Positions 1 to 6,727 of a DNA stretch of 6,727 bases are shown here, in pieces. The stretch comes from Geopsychrobacter sp. Lineage in GTDB: Bacteria; Desulfobacterota; Desulfuromonadia; Desulfuromonadales; Geopsychrobacteraceae. Below the pieces are notes generated by a model. It searched no databases. It was given only the letters and a program-made list of their open reading frames with translations, and was not told the DNA's origin. A program made the translations under genes and the position numbers. Every line of letters starts with the position of its first letter. Position 1 is the first letter of the stretch. The DNA is taken from positions 1 to 6,727 of the forward strand of contig JAUXIR010000080.1 in the NCBI GenBank assembly GCA_030620915.1, written 5' to 3'.

Positions 1-1
1 C

Positions 2-487
2 CTCTCTCCAACGGGTCCCGCAGAAGCCAGCCTGCCGGTTGAGGTCGGCGCGCCTACCGAAGCGCGCATCCCGACCGACAGCGATGTTCCTGCTGAAGCC
101 AGCTTGCCGTTCGAGGCTGACAGCCCGGGCCTGGTCGCTCTCCCGGTCAGCTTCAGCGACGAGGATATCTACGCGGTCAACATCCACCAGACATCGCGGA
201 TCGACTTCACCTTCAGCGAACGGCCGCTGCACTTTACCCGTAGCGATATTACGGTGGTCAACGGCAGCCTCGGCAAACTGGTCAGGGATGACAAAACCCA
301 CTATCACGCGATATTCACGGCGGACAGTGACTTTAAAGGGCAGGGGCAGATCACGGTGAAGGCTTCTCGGTTTACCGATATGGCGAGCAACGAGAACGAG
401 CCCGCAATACCGGGTATCGTTGCCATCGACACTCGGCGTCCGGCGATCACCGCCTCGGTTGACAAGTTAAGCGGAGATATCCACTGA
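2..487 (+). CDS. C-terminal part of a repeat-containing, bacterial Ig-like domain protein (5' end outside window)
   Basis: The frame is open from the left edge to a TGA at 485-487, so the gene starts upstream; about 161 codons are visible. The first ~42 residues are a Pro/Ala/Glu-rich linker with a 12-residue period (consensus xEAxxPxxxxxP). From about residue 46 to 140 a single domain resembles the bacterial Ig-like repeats of large surface adhesins (Big_12/Big_13 type): a start like 'VSFSDEDIYAVN', the strand 'IDFTFSERP' followed by 'FTRSDITVVNGSL', then 'GQITVKASRFTDMASNENEP' (compare family 'ItV.agsftDaAGN') and the linker 'IDTRRPAITASV', which in such proteins opens the next repeat. The protein stops 10 residues after that linker. 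Such domains usually stack as extracellular stalks; the role here is inferred as surface or secreted. A TTG at 104 or ATG at 84 could mimic a start, but the repeat and domain continue through the window edge in frame, so I favour a truncated-by-window gene. Function and partner are unknown. Confidence 0.7.
   Translation, partial: LSPTGPAEASLPVEVGAPTEARIPTDSDVPAEASLPFEADSPGLVALPVSFSDEDIYAVNIHQTSRIDFTFSERPLHFTRSDITVVNGSLGKLVRDDKTHYHAIFTADSDFKGQGQITVKASRFTDMASNENEPAIPGIVAIDTRRPAITASVDKLSGDIH
20..127 (+). repeat. Three tandem 36-bp (12-residue) coding repeats
   Basis: Read in the frame of the flanking gene, 20-55, 56-91 and 92-127 encode AEASLPVEVGAP, TEARIPTDSDVP and AEASLPFEADSP. Shared positions are E2, A3, P6, an acidic residue at 8 and P12. 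Units 1 and 3 are the closest (AEASLP shared, codons differing at third positions), so the copies are old rather than freshly duplicated. The six residues before unit 1 (LSPTGP) also end in Pro at the right phase, so the array probably extends out of the window. It looks like an extended, Pro-spaced linker ahead of the Ig-like domain. Confidence 0.6.
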
Positions 488-539
488 GAAAGTTTATGGC
501 CGGGATGATTCGATAGTTCAGTCTCAGGCAGACTTGCGT

Positions 540-545
540 TATAGT
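540..545 (+). promoter_or_regulatory. Possible prfC promoter -10 (TATAGT)
   Basis: TATAGT matches the sigma70 -10 consensus at five of six positions. A weak -35 (TTCAGT, 517-522) lies 17 bp upstream. A start near 552 would fall inside the left arm of the terminator hairpin, so transcripts from here would not carry the full hairpin and could read into prfC. The weak -35 makes this tentative. Confidence 0.3.
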
Positions 546-581
546 AGTCGGCTCGACAGCGATGTCGGGCCGACTCTTTTT
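546..581 (+). terminator. Rho-independent terminator after the Ig-like gene
   Basis: Left arm 546-558 pairs with right arm 563-575 to give a 13-bp stem with one U-G wobble. The loop is GCGA, a GNRA tetraloop, and the hairpin is followed by C and five Ts (577-581). It lies 58 nt after the TGA of the upstream gene and 41 nt before the prfC start, so it most simply ends the upstream transcript. Confidence 0.85.
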
Positions 582-610
582 GTGTAGAGCCCGAAATTTT
601 GTAAAGAAAG

Positions 611-615
611 AAGGA
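611..615 (+). promoter_or_regulatory. Ribosome binding site of prfC
   Basis: AAGGA lies seven bases before the TTG at 623, which is good spacing. It supports TTG as the real start: no in-frame ATG occurs near this point, and the family's conserved N-terminus ([23 protein letters not shown]) begins only a few residues inside. Confidence 0.75.
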
Positions 616-622
616 TCGTACC

Positions 623-2209
623 TTGAGTCACAACCTGTCCAAAGAAATCGCCAAGCGCCGCACCTTCGGTATCATCAGTCACCCTGACGCCGGTAAGACC
701 ACCCTGACCGAAAAATTGCTGCTCTTCGGTGGTGCGATCCAGATGGCCGGAACGGTCAAGGCGCGCAAGTCGAGCCGCCACGCCACCAGTGACTGGATGA
801 GCATCGAGAAGGAGCGCGGCATTTCGGTCTCCTCGTCGGTGATGAAGTTTGACTACCGCGATTATGAGATCAACCTGCTCGATACTCCGGGTCACCAGGA
901 TTTCTCCGAAGATACCTACCGGGTTTTGACTGCCGTCGATTCAGCCTTGATGGTGATCGACAGTGGTAAGGGGGTTGAACCGCAGACTGAGAAATTGATG
1001 GAGGTCTGTCGCATGCGCAACACCCCGGTGCTGACCTTTATCAATAAACTCGACCGCGAGGGCCTTGCGCCCCTCGATCTGCTGGCCGATATCGAGGAGA
1101 AGTTGCAGATCGAGTGTACGCCGCTCTCCTGGCCGATCGGCATGGGCAAGCGTTTCAAGGGGGTCTACAACCTCTATCGCAAAGAGTTGAACCTGTTCAC
1201 GCCCGGTGACGACGCTCGCAGTACCGAGACGATAAAGATAGAGAGTCTCGACGATCCGAAACTCGATGAATTGCTCGGCAATCAGGCCGCCGAACTGCGC
1301 GAGGATATCGAGCTGCTTGAAGGGGCGGCCAACCCGTTCAATATGGGGGATTACCTCAAGGCCAGTCAGACGCCGGTCTTCTTCGGCAGCGCCGTCAACA
1401 ACTTCGGCGTCCAGGAGATGCTCGATGCCTTTGTCGAACTGGCCCCGGCACCGGGACCGCGCGAGACGATCGAGCGGGTGGTCGAGCCGGAGGAGGAAGC
1501 TTTTTCCGGTTTCGTCTTCAAGATTCAGGCGAATATGGACCCGGCCCACCGTGACCGGATCGCCTTCTTACGCATCTGCAGCGGCAAGTTTACCCGCGGC
1601 ATGAAGGTGCGGCATCATCGCATCGGCAAGGATATCACCCTCTCGAATGCCACCATCTTCATGGCTCAGGATCGGGCCAACGTCGAAGAGGCCTATCCCG
1701 GTGATATCATCGGTCTGCACAATCACGGCACCATCAAGATCGGTGATACCTTCAGCCTGAAGGAAGAGTTGAAGTTTACCGGTATCCCCAATTTTGCCCC
1801 CGAGCATTTCCGCCGGGTACGCCTCAAGGATCCGCTCAAGTCGAAACAGCTGCAAAAAGGGCTGGTCCAGCTGGCCGAAGAGGGCGCTGTTCAGGTCTTT
1901 AAGCCCCTTTCCGGCTCGGAATTTATTCTGGGGGCGGTCGGTGTGTTGCAGTTTGATGTCACCATGGAGCGTCTCAAGGCCGAATATAACGTTGCGGCCG
2001 TATACGAGGGGGTCAATTACACAACGGCGCGCTGGATTCAGTCTGAGGACAAGAAGCTCATGGCCGATTTTCAGAAGAAGCACCAGCTGGACCTCTGCGA
2101 GGATGCCGAGGGGCACCTGACCTATCTGGCCGCCAGCGAATGGCGCCTGGGGCATACCATGGAAGAGTGGCCGGGGGTCACCTTTCTGAAGGCCCGTGAG
2201 CATAGCTGA
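623..2209 (+). CDS. prfC: Peptide chain release factor 3 (RF3), translational GTPase
   Basis: RF3 is a cytoplasmic GTPase that helps remove RF1/RF2 from the ribosome after termination and supports post-peptidyl-transfer quality control. The 528-residue product matches the length of E. coli RF3 (529) and follows it nearly end to end, down to the C-terminal 'REH'. Visible GTPase motifs are the P-loop SHPDAGKT (19-26), switch I with RGIS (65-68), G3 DTPGH (87-91) and G4 NKLD (141-144). Then comes domain II, with the RF3-typical '[19 protein letters not shown]' stretch and '[16 protein letters not shown]', and domain III, with '[22 protein letters not shown]' and '[10 protein letters not shown]'. 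These signatures and the absence of EF-G domains IV and V separate it from EF-G, LepA and TypA. It starts at TTG with a good ribosome binding site. It stands alone between a terminator and the promoter of the next gene, probably as a single-gene unit. Nothing appears damaged. Confidence 0.97.
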   Translation: MSHNLSKEIAKRRTFGIISHPDAGKTTLTEKLLLFGGAIQMAGTVKARKSSRHATSDWMSIEKERGISVSSSVMKFDYRDYEINLLDTPGHQDFSEDTYRVLTAVDSALMVIDSGKGVEPQTEKLMEVCRMRNTPVLTFINKLDREGLAPLDLLADIEEKLQIECTPLSWPIGMGKRFKGVYNLYRKELNLFTPGDDARSTETIKIESLDDPKLDELLGNQAAELREDIELLEGAANPFNMGDYLKASQTPVFFGSAVNNFGVQEMLDAFVELAPAPGPRETIERVVEPEEEAFSGFVFKIQANMDPAHRDRIAFLRICSGKFTRGMKVRHHRIGKDITLSNATIFMAQDRANVEEAYPGDIIGLHNHGTIKIGDTFSLKEELKFTGIPNFAPEHFRRVRLKDPLKSKQLQKGLVQLAEEGAVQVFKPLSGSEFILGAVGVLQFDVTMERLKAEYNVAAVYEGVNYTTARWIQSEDKKLMADFQKKHQLDLCEDAEGHLTYLAASEWRLGHTMEEWPGVTFLKAREHS

Positions 2210-2218
2210 TCGATTCGT

Positions 2219-2245
2219 TTGAAGTTCTGTGATCTATGCTAGAAT
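2219..2245 (+). promoter_or_regulatory. Promoter of the OmpA-family lipoprotein gene (extended -10)
   Basis: TGC-TAGAAT (2237-2245) is an extended -10 with five of six matches to TATAAT. TTGAAG (2219-2224) is a plausible -35 with a short 15-bp spacer, which is tolerated when the extended TG is present. The predicted start (~2252) lies about 44 nt ahead of the ATG at 2296. The promoter overlaps an upstream in-frame ATG (2236), which argues against that ATG as a start codon. Confidence 0.5.
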
Positions 2246-2295
2246 CTGCCGAGAGATATTTTCATCATACCAACGACTGTTGCGGAGAAGATAAG

Positions 2296-2982
2296 ATGCC
2301 CACAAGACGACTGACCATCATTGCCTTTACGCTTTTGACCCTGATCCTTGCCGGTTGTATCCAGCCGAATGATCCGAATCGGCATACCAAACAGAAGGCT
2401 GGTATCGGTGCCGCCGTCGGGGCCGTCGCCGGTGCGATTATCGGTTACCAGAAAGATCACTCAGGTGGCGCGCTTAAGGGCGCGTTGATCGGCGGTGCCG
2501 CCGGCGGGGCCTTGGGGGCTGGTGCCGGTTATTATATGGACAAACAACAGGCTGAATTTGAGCAGCAACTTTCCGCCGAGCGTGCGGCGAATCAGATCGA
2601 GGTTGAACGCCTGCTGAATGAAAACCTGAAGATCACCATGAATTCCGAGGTCTCTTTCGATTTTAATTCATCGCGGCTTCAGCCTGCCTTTGAGCTGAGC
2701 CTCGATAAGGTCTCCGGGATTCTCAACCGTTATCCACGCACCAGTATCCAGATTGTCGGCCATACCGATAATGTCGGTTCTGAGGTCTACAATCAGCAGC
2801 TCTCAGAAAAACGGGCCAAGGCGGTCGGTTTTGCCCTCGAAAATCATAACGTGGCGGCGGGGCGCATCCTCACCACCGGTCGTGGTGAATCTGAACCGCG
2901 GACGACCAATGTCACCGAAGCCGGCCGTCAGCTGAACCGGCGGGTCGAGATGTTGATTATTCCGGCTGAGGACATCCAATAG
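2296..2982 (+). CDS. Glycine-zipper / OmpA-domain outer membrane lipoprotein (YiaD-like)
   Basis: The 228-residue product looks like an outer-membrane lipoprotein that grips peptidoglycan. Residues 1-20 form a signal peptide with basic PTRR, a hydrophobic core and the lipobox L18-A19-G20-C21; Cys21 would be lipidated. Residues 35-82 are a glycine zipper (GxxxG-like spacing, two Gly/Ala-rich hydrophobic stretches around a short 'YQKDHSGG' turn), as in YMGG/Rick_17kDa-type lipoproteins. A short helical, charged segment follows (83-110). The OmpA C-terminal domain spans about 113-224, with 'VSFDFNSSRL' and the peptidoglycan-binding signature T157-D158-N159-V160-G161, N166, L169-S170, R173-A174; D158 and R173 are the family's diaminopimelate contacts. 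The architecture is that of E. coli YiaD. I chose ATG 2296 because GGAG at 2284-2287 is well spaced and the signal peptide begins there; the in-frame ATG at 2236 sits in the promoter and would add 20 residues. It differs from Pal in having the zipper, and no tol genes adjoin it. Confidence 0.9.
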   Translation: MPTRRLTIIAFTLLTLILAGCIQPNDPNRHTKQKAGIGAAVGAVAGAIIGYQKDHSGGALKGALIGGAAGGALGAGAGYYMDKQQAEFEQQLSAERAANQIEVERLLNENLKITMNSEVSFDFNSSRLQPAFELSLDKVSGILNRYPRTSIQIVGHTDNVGSEVYNQQLSEKRAKAVGFALENHNVAAGRILTTGRGESEPRTTNVTEAGRQLNRRVEMLIIPAEDIQ

Positions 2983-3003
2983 ACGATTGAAAATTTGACC
3001 ATT

Positions 3004-3045
3004 AACGCTAAAAGCCCCGGCAGCACTGCCGGGGCTTTTAGCGTT
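3004..3045 (+). terminator. Bidirectional Rho-independent terminator
   Basis: Arms 3004-3023 and 3026-3045 are perfectly complementary over 20 bases. The core GCCCCGGCAG/CTGCCGGGGC is flanked by AAAA on the left and TTTT on the right, so it can end transcription from either side. It begins 21 nt after the stop of the lipoprotein gene. No converging gene is seen, so its use is most likely for the + strand transcript and for insulating asnS. Confidence 0.9.
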
Positions 3046-3115
3046 GTGGCTTTGATTTATTGGTGTAACTCTCTTCAGCATCTGCCGATGGGGCATTAGG
3101 GTAAGTTCCACATTC

Positions 3116-3144
3116 TTTTTTGCTCAGGAGAGCTGTGCTAAACT
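3116..3144 (+). promoter_or_regulatory. Candidate asnS promoter
   Basis: TGC-TAAACT (3136-3144) is an extended -10 (TAAACT matches TATAAT at four of six positions). The -35 region at 17-bp spacing is only a T-run (3116-3121), so recognition would depend on the TG extension. It follows the terminator at 3045 and is the best candidate for driving asnS and the two genes behind it. The predicted start is near 3151, giving a leader of roughly 37 nt. Confidence 0.4.
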
Positions 3145-3170
3145 CGGGGGATCTGTTTAGCCGGACTAAA
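3137..3170 (+). promoter_or_regulatory. Nested inverted repeats over the asnS -10 and leader (possible operator)
   Basis: GCTAAAC (3137-3143) and GTTTAGC (3155-3161) are exact inverted copies 11 nt apart, straddling the predicted transcription start. TTTAG (3156-3160) is also inverted to CTAAA (3166-3170) around CCGGA. The middle element can therefore pair with either neighbour. The position fits a repressor or activator site, but no binding protein can be named from the sequence and short AT-rich dyads also occur by chance. Confidence 0.35.
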
Positions 3171-3187
3171 ACTTGGAGATAACTCGT

Positions 3188-4556
<1,369 letters not shown>

Positions 4557-4570
<14 letters not shown>

Positions 4571-6314
4571 TCCGCGCAAACTGCGGATACTGCGAGCGGT
4601 CTGCCTGCTGCCGATCCTCTTTTTCTGCCTGACCGGGCTGGCTTTGGCGGAAGAAGAGGCCGCTCCCGAGCAGATACTGGTGATAGGTGGCGATCATAAC
4701 TATCCCCCCTACGAATATCTGGACCAATTCGGTTTTCCTGCCGGCTACAATGTCGAGCTGACGAAGGCGATTGCCAGGGTGATGGGCATGGAGATCAAGA
4801 TCCGGCTCGACGACTGGGGGCGGATACGGCGGGCGCTGGAGAAAGGTGAAGTCGACCTTTTGATGGGGATGGCGCATACCGAGGAGCGGCGTTCAGAAGT
4901 CGATTTTTCCAGCCCTCATGCCAAGGTGCATCAGTCGATCTGGGTGCGGAAAGGGAATCTGGCCATTCGCTCGAAGGCCGATTTGGTCGGCAAAGACGTG
5001 GTCGTCATGAAGGGCAGCGTTATGCACGATTACATGCTTGAGCAAGAAATCGTCGCCAACCTGTTTCTGGTCACCACCCTGACCGATGCCCTGACCCTGC
5101 TTGCTTCGGGGCAGCACGATTGTGCGCTGGTCGCAAAGTTGCCCGGTGAATACCTGCTGAGCGAACTCAATCTGAATAATATCCACCCCATCGCGCGGCC
5201 ACTGGTCGCCCAGAATTACGGCTTTGCGGTCAAGAAGGGGAATCTGTCGCTCCTCGCCCGTTTCAACGAAGGGCTCTCGCTGCTGAAGAAATCGGGCGAC
5301 TATCGCAAGATTCGTGAAAAATGGCTTGGCGTACTGCAACCCGAAGGGATCCCCGGCGCCGTCATCGTGCGCTACGGGGCGCTGGTGCTTGGCCCTTTAT
5401 TGCTCGTGCTGGTGCTTATCTTCCTCTGGTCGCGCACCCTGCGCAAACAGGTGGCGCTGCGCACCGGGGAGTTGGAGTTGGAGATCATTGAGCGCAAGCG
5501 CGCCGCCGATGAGTTACAGGTGCGACAAAAGCAGTTGCTGCATGCCGACAAGATGAGTTCGCTGGGAATCCTTACCTCAGGGGTGGCGCATGAGATCAAC
5601 AACCCGAATGGCCTGATTCAGCTCAACCTTTCGCAACTCAGTAAGTCCTGGCCGGACGCAATGGCGATCCTCGAAGAGCATTACCGGTCACATGGTGATT
5701 TCAAGCTCGGTTGGTTCAATTATTCGCGCATGCGTGAAGAGATTCCACAGATGCTTGACGAGATGCTCGACAGCTCGCACAAGATCAAACGGATCGTCGA
5801 GGATTTGAAGGATTTCGCGCGGCGTAACGATTCCGGCTACAACGATTCCGTTGACTTTGCCGGGCTCATCAAGGCCGCTCTCAGGCTGGTTGATAATCAA
5901 CTGCGGAAATCGACCAATCATTTTTCGGTCGAGCTAGCCGAGGGTCTTCCCCCTTTCCGCGGCAATGGTCATCGCATTGAGCAGGTTGTCGTCAATCTGG
6001 TTCTCAACGCCAGTCAGGCTCTGACCTCAAGCCAGCAGGCGATCCGTGTGCGCACCGGTCAACTGCCGGAAGAGGGGATGGTCTATCTGGAAGTCGAGGA
6101 TGAGGGCTGTGGCATGGAGTCGGATCAACTCGACCGGATAACCGACCCGTTTTTTACCACCAGGCGCGAAACCGGTGGGACCGGGCTTGGGTTGTCGGTC
6201 TCGGATGGGATTGTCAAGGACCATCAGGGGCGCCTGGAGTTCAACTCTGAACCCGGACAGGGGATGAGGGTTCGCTTGTTATTGCCGATCTATCAGGAGA
6301 CCGATGATGAATAG
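4557..6314 (+). CDS. Membrane sensor histidine kinase with periplasmic SBP_bac_3 sensor domain
   Basis: The 585-residue product (from ATG 4557) would detect a small solute in the periplasm and start a phosphorelay. Residues 1-31 form a signal peptide or first membrane anchor (basic RKLRILR, hydrophobic core, A29-L30-A31 cleavage site). Residues ~36-262 are a family 3 solute-binding domain ('YPPYEYLD...GFPAGYNVELTKAIA', 'LLMGMAHTEERRSEVDFSSP', ending 'YRKIREKWLGVL'). A membrane helix spans ~273-292, then a helical linker (~293-335). The kinase core has H345 in 'GVAHEINNPN', N480 and N484 in the N box, D515-E-G-C-G-M520 (G1), D530-P-F-F (F box) and G541-T-G-L-G-L-S547 (G2), so it should be active. 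H345 to F420 is about 75 residues, longer than a plain HisKA pair, as in kinases with an inter-helix insert. No receiver is fused. ATG 4557 overlaps asnS by 14 nt and lacks a clear ribosome binding site; GTG 4524, with GGAG at 4513-4516, is a real alternative adding 11 residues. The ligand is unknown. Confidence 0.88.
6295..6299 (+). promoter_or_regulatory. Ribosome binding site of the response regulator, deciding between two ATGs
   Basis: AGGAG lies four bases before ATG 6304 and seven before ATG 6307. The second spacing is the more usual, so 6307 is preferred. The site sits inside the 3' end of the kinase gene, as expected for a translationally coupled pair. Confidence 0.6.
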
Positions 6315-6727
6315 AAAAGCCCTTTATCCTCAATTCGGGGTGTTGCTGGTTGACGATGAACTGCCCTGGCTGCGGAGCTTGAGCATGACCCTCGAAGGGC
6401 CGGGCGCACTCAATAACCTGATCCAGTGTTCCGACAGCCGTCAGGTCATGGCTCTGCTTGCCGAGCGGGAGATCGGCGTTGTGCTGCTCGACCTGACCAT
6501 GCCGCATCTCTCCGGCGAGCAGTTGCTTGAACAAATTGTTGCCGAACACCCGCTGATCCGGGTCATTATCCTCAGTGGCATGAATCAACTGGAGACTGCG
6601 GTGCATTGCATGCGCTTGGGTGCCTTCGACTATTTCATCAAGACCGTCGATGAGGCACGGCTGGTTGATGGGGTGCTGCGTGCGGTACGGATGGTTGAGC
6701 TCGAACAGGAAAACCGCGCCATGCGCC
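6307..6727 (+). CDS. Response regulator, receiver domain complete, C-terminus outside window
   Basis: This is the cognate partner of the kinase it overlaps by 8 nt. About 140 residues are visible. The CheY-like receiver (~11-125) has the acidic pocket D16-D17 in 'VLLVDDE', the phosphoacceptor D62 in 'VVLLDLTMPHLSG', S90 at the switch position in 'VIILSGM' and K112 in 'FDYFIKT'. The residue after K112 is Thr rather than the usual Pro. The following helix 'VRMVELEQENRAMR' resembles the linker that joins receivers to AAA+ sigma54-activator domains in NtrC-type regulators, so the missing part may be such a domain plus a DNA-binding helix; this is an inference, and a short single-domain or other output remains possible. 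Both ATG 6304 and 6307 are in frame; ribosome-site spacing favours 6307. Confidence 0.85.
   Translation, partial: MNRKALYPQFGVLLVDDELPWLRSLSMTLEGPGALNNLIQCSDSRQVMALLAEREIGVVLLDLTMPHLSGEQLLEQIVAEHPLIRVIILSGMNQLETAVHCMRLGAFDYFIKTVDEARLVDGVLRAVRMVELEQENRAMR

Noticed and set aside
39..359. Alternative + strand frame rich in Arg and Ser overlapping the Ig-like gene
   Set aside because: Its composition is typical of a shifted frame, whereas the other frame encodes a coherent Ig-like domain and repeats.
486..590. Open frame continuing past the Ig-like gene's stop in the next frame, as a possible frameshifted tail
   Set aside because: The translation (EKVYGRDDSIV...) shows no Ig-like pattern and runs through the terminator hairpin, so a frameshift is not supported.
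941..2203. Two long − strand open frames (941-1549 and 1568-2203) opposite prfC
   Set aside because: Both mirror the conserved prfC frame; the translations look like antisense of a GC-rich gene with no family features.
2201..2238. CATAG...CTATG inverted repeat after prfC as a terminator
   Set aside because: Only five paired bases with a long loop and no T-tract; too weak to call.
2236..2295. Upstream ATG 2236 as the start of the lipoprotein gene
   Set aside because: It lies in the extended -10 promoter element, has no ribosome site and would put 20 extra residues before a perfect lipoprotein signal peptide.
3046..3187. T-box or other tRNA-sensing riboswitch ahead of asnS
   Set aside because: The likely leader is only about 37 nt, and no T-box sequence, specifier loop or antiterminator pair is visible.

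Overview
The window reads as chromosomal DNA of a Gram-negative bacterium. It carries an outer-membrane-type lipoprotein with an OmpA domain, an RF3 gene (patchy in distribution but common in Proteobacteria), and a two-component system of a style frequent in sulfur/iron-reducing deltaproteobacteria. Moderately high GC, heavy use of TTG/GTG starts and the protein flavours suggest Desulfuromonadales/Geobacterales (Desulfuromonas- or Geobacter-like). That placement is an inference from general familiarity, not from a search.

All real genes lie on the + strand. Positions 2-487 hold the C-terminal end of a protein with a Pro/Ala/Glu-rich 12-residue repeat followed by one bacterial Ig-like domain; it closes with a strong intrinsic terminator (546-581). 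prfC (peptide chain release factor 3) follows at 623-2209 with a TTG start. A lipoprotein with a glycine zipper and an OmpA-type peptidoglycan-binding domain (2296-2982) has its own extended -10 promoter and ends at a perfect 20-bp-arm bidirectional terminator (3004-3045).

A new transcription unit then begins with asnS (asparaginyl-tRNA synthetase, 3188-4570). Its promoter/leader carries nested inverted repeats. The next two genes are tightly packed behind it: a membrane sensor histidine kinase with a periplasmic solute-binding (SBP_bac_3) sensor domain (4557-6314, overlapping asnS by 14 nt), and a response regulator whose receiver domain is complete but whose C-terminus runs out of the window (6307-6727, overlapping the kinase by 8 nt).

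The kinase and regulator almost certainly form one signalling pair: the kinase would sense a small solute in the periplasm, autophosphorylate on H345 and pass phosphate to D62 of the regulator. Their position directly behind asnS with overlapping reading frames suggests co-transcription with a translation gene. No mobile element, CRISPR array, tRNA or rRNA was seen, and no gene-free stretch exceeds about 205 bases. I see no clear new defence or other system. The least ordinary parts are the asnS-linked two-component system, with its non-canonical ligand pocket and receiver, the asnS leader dyads, and the repeat/Ig-like fragment at the left edge.
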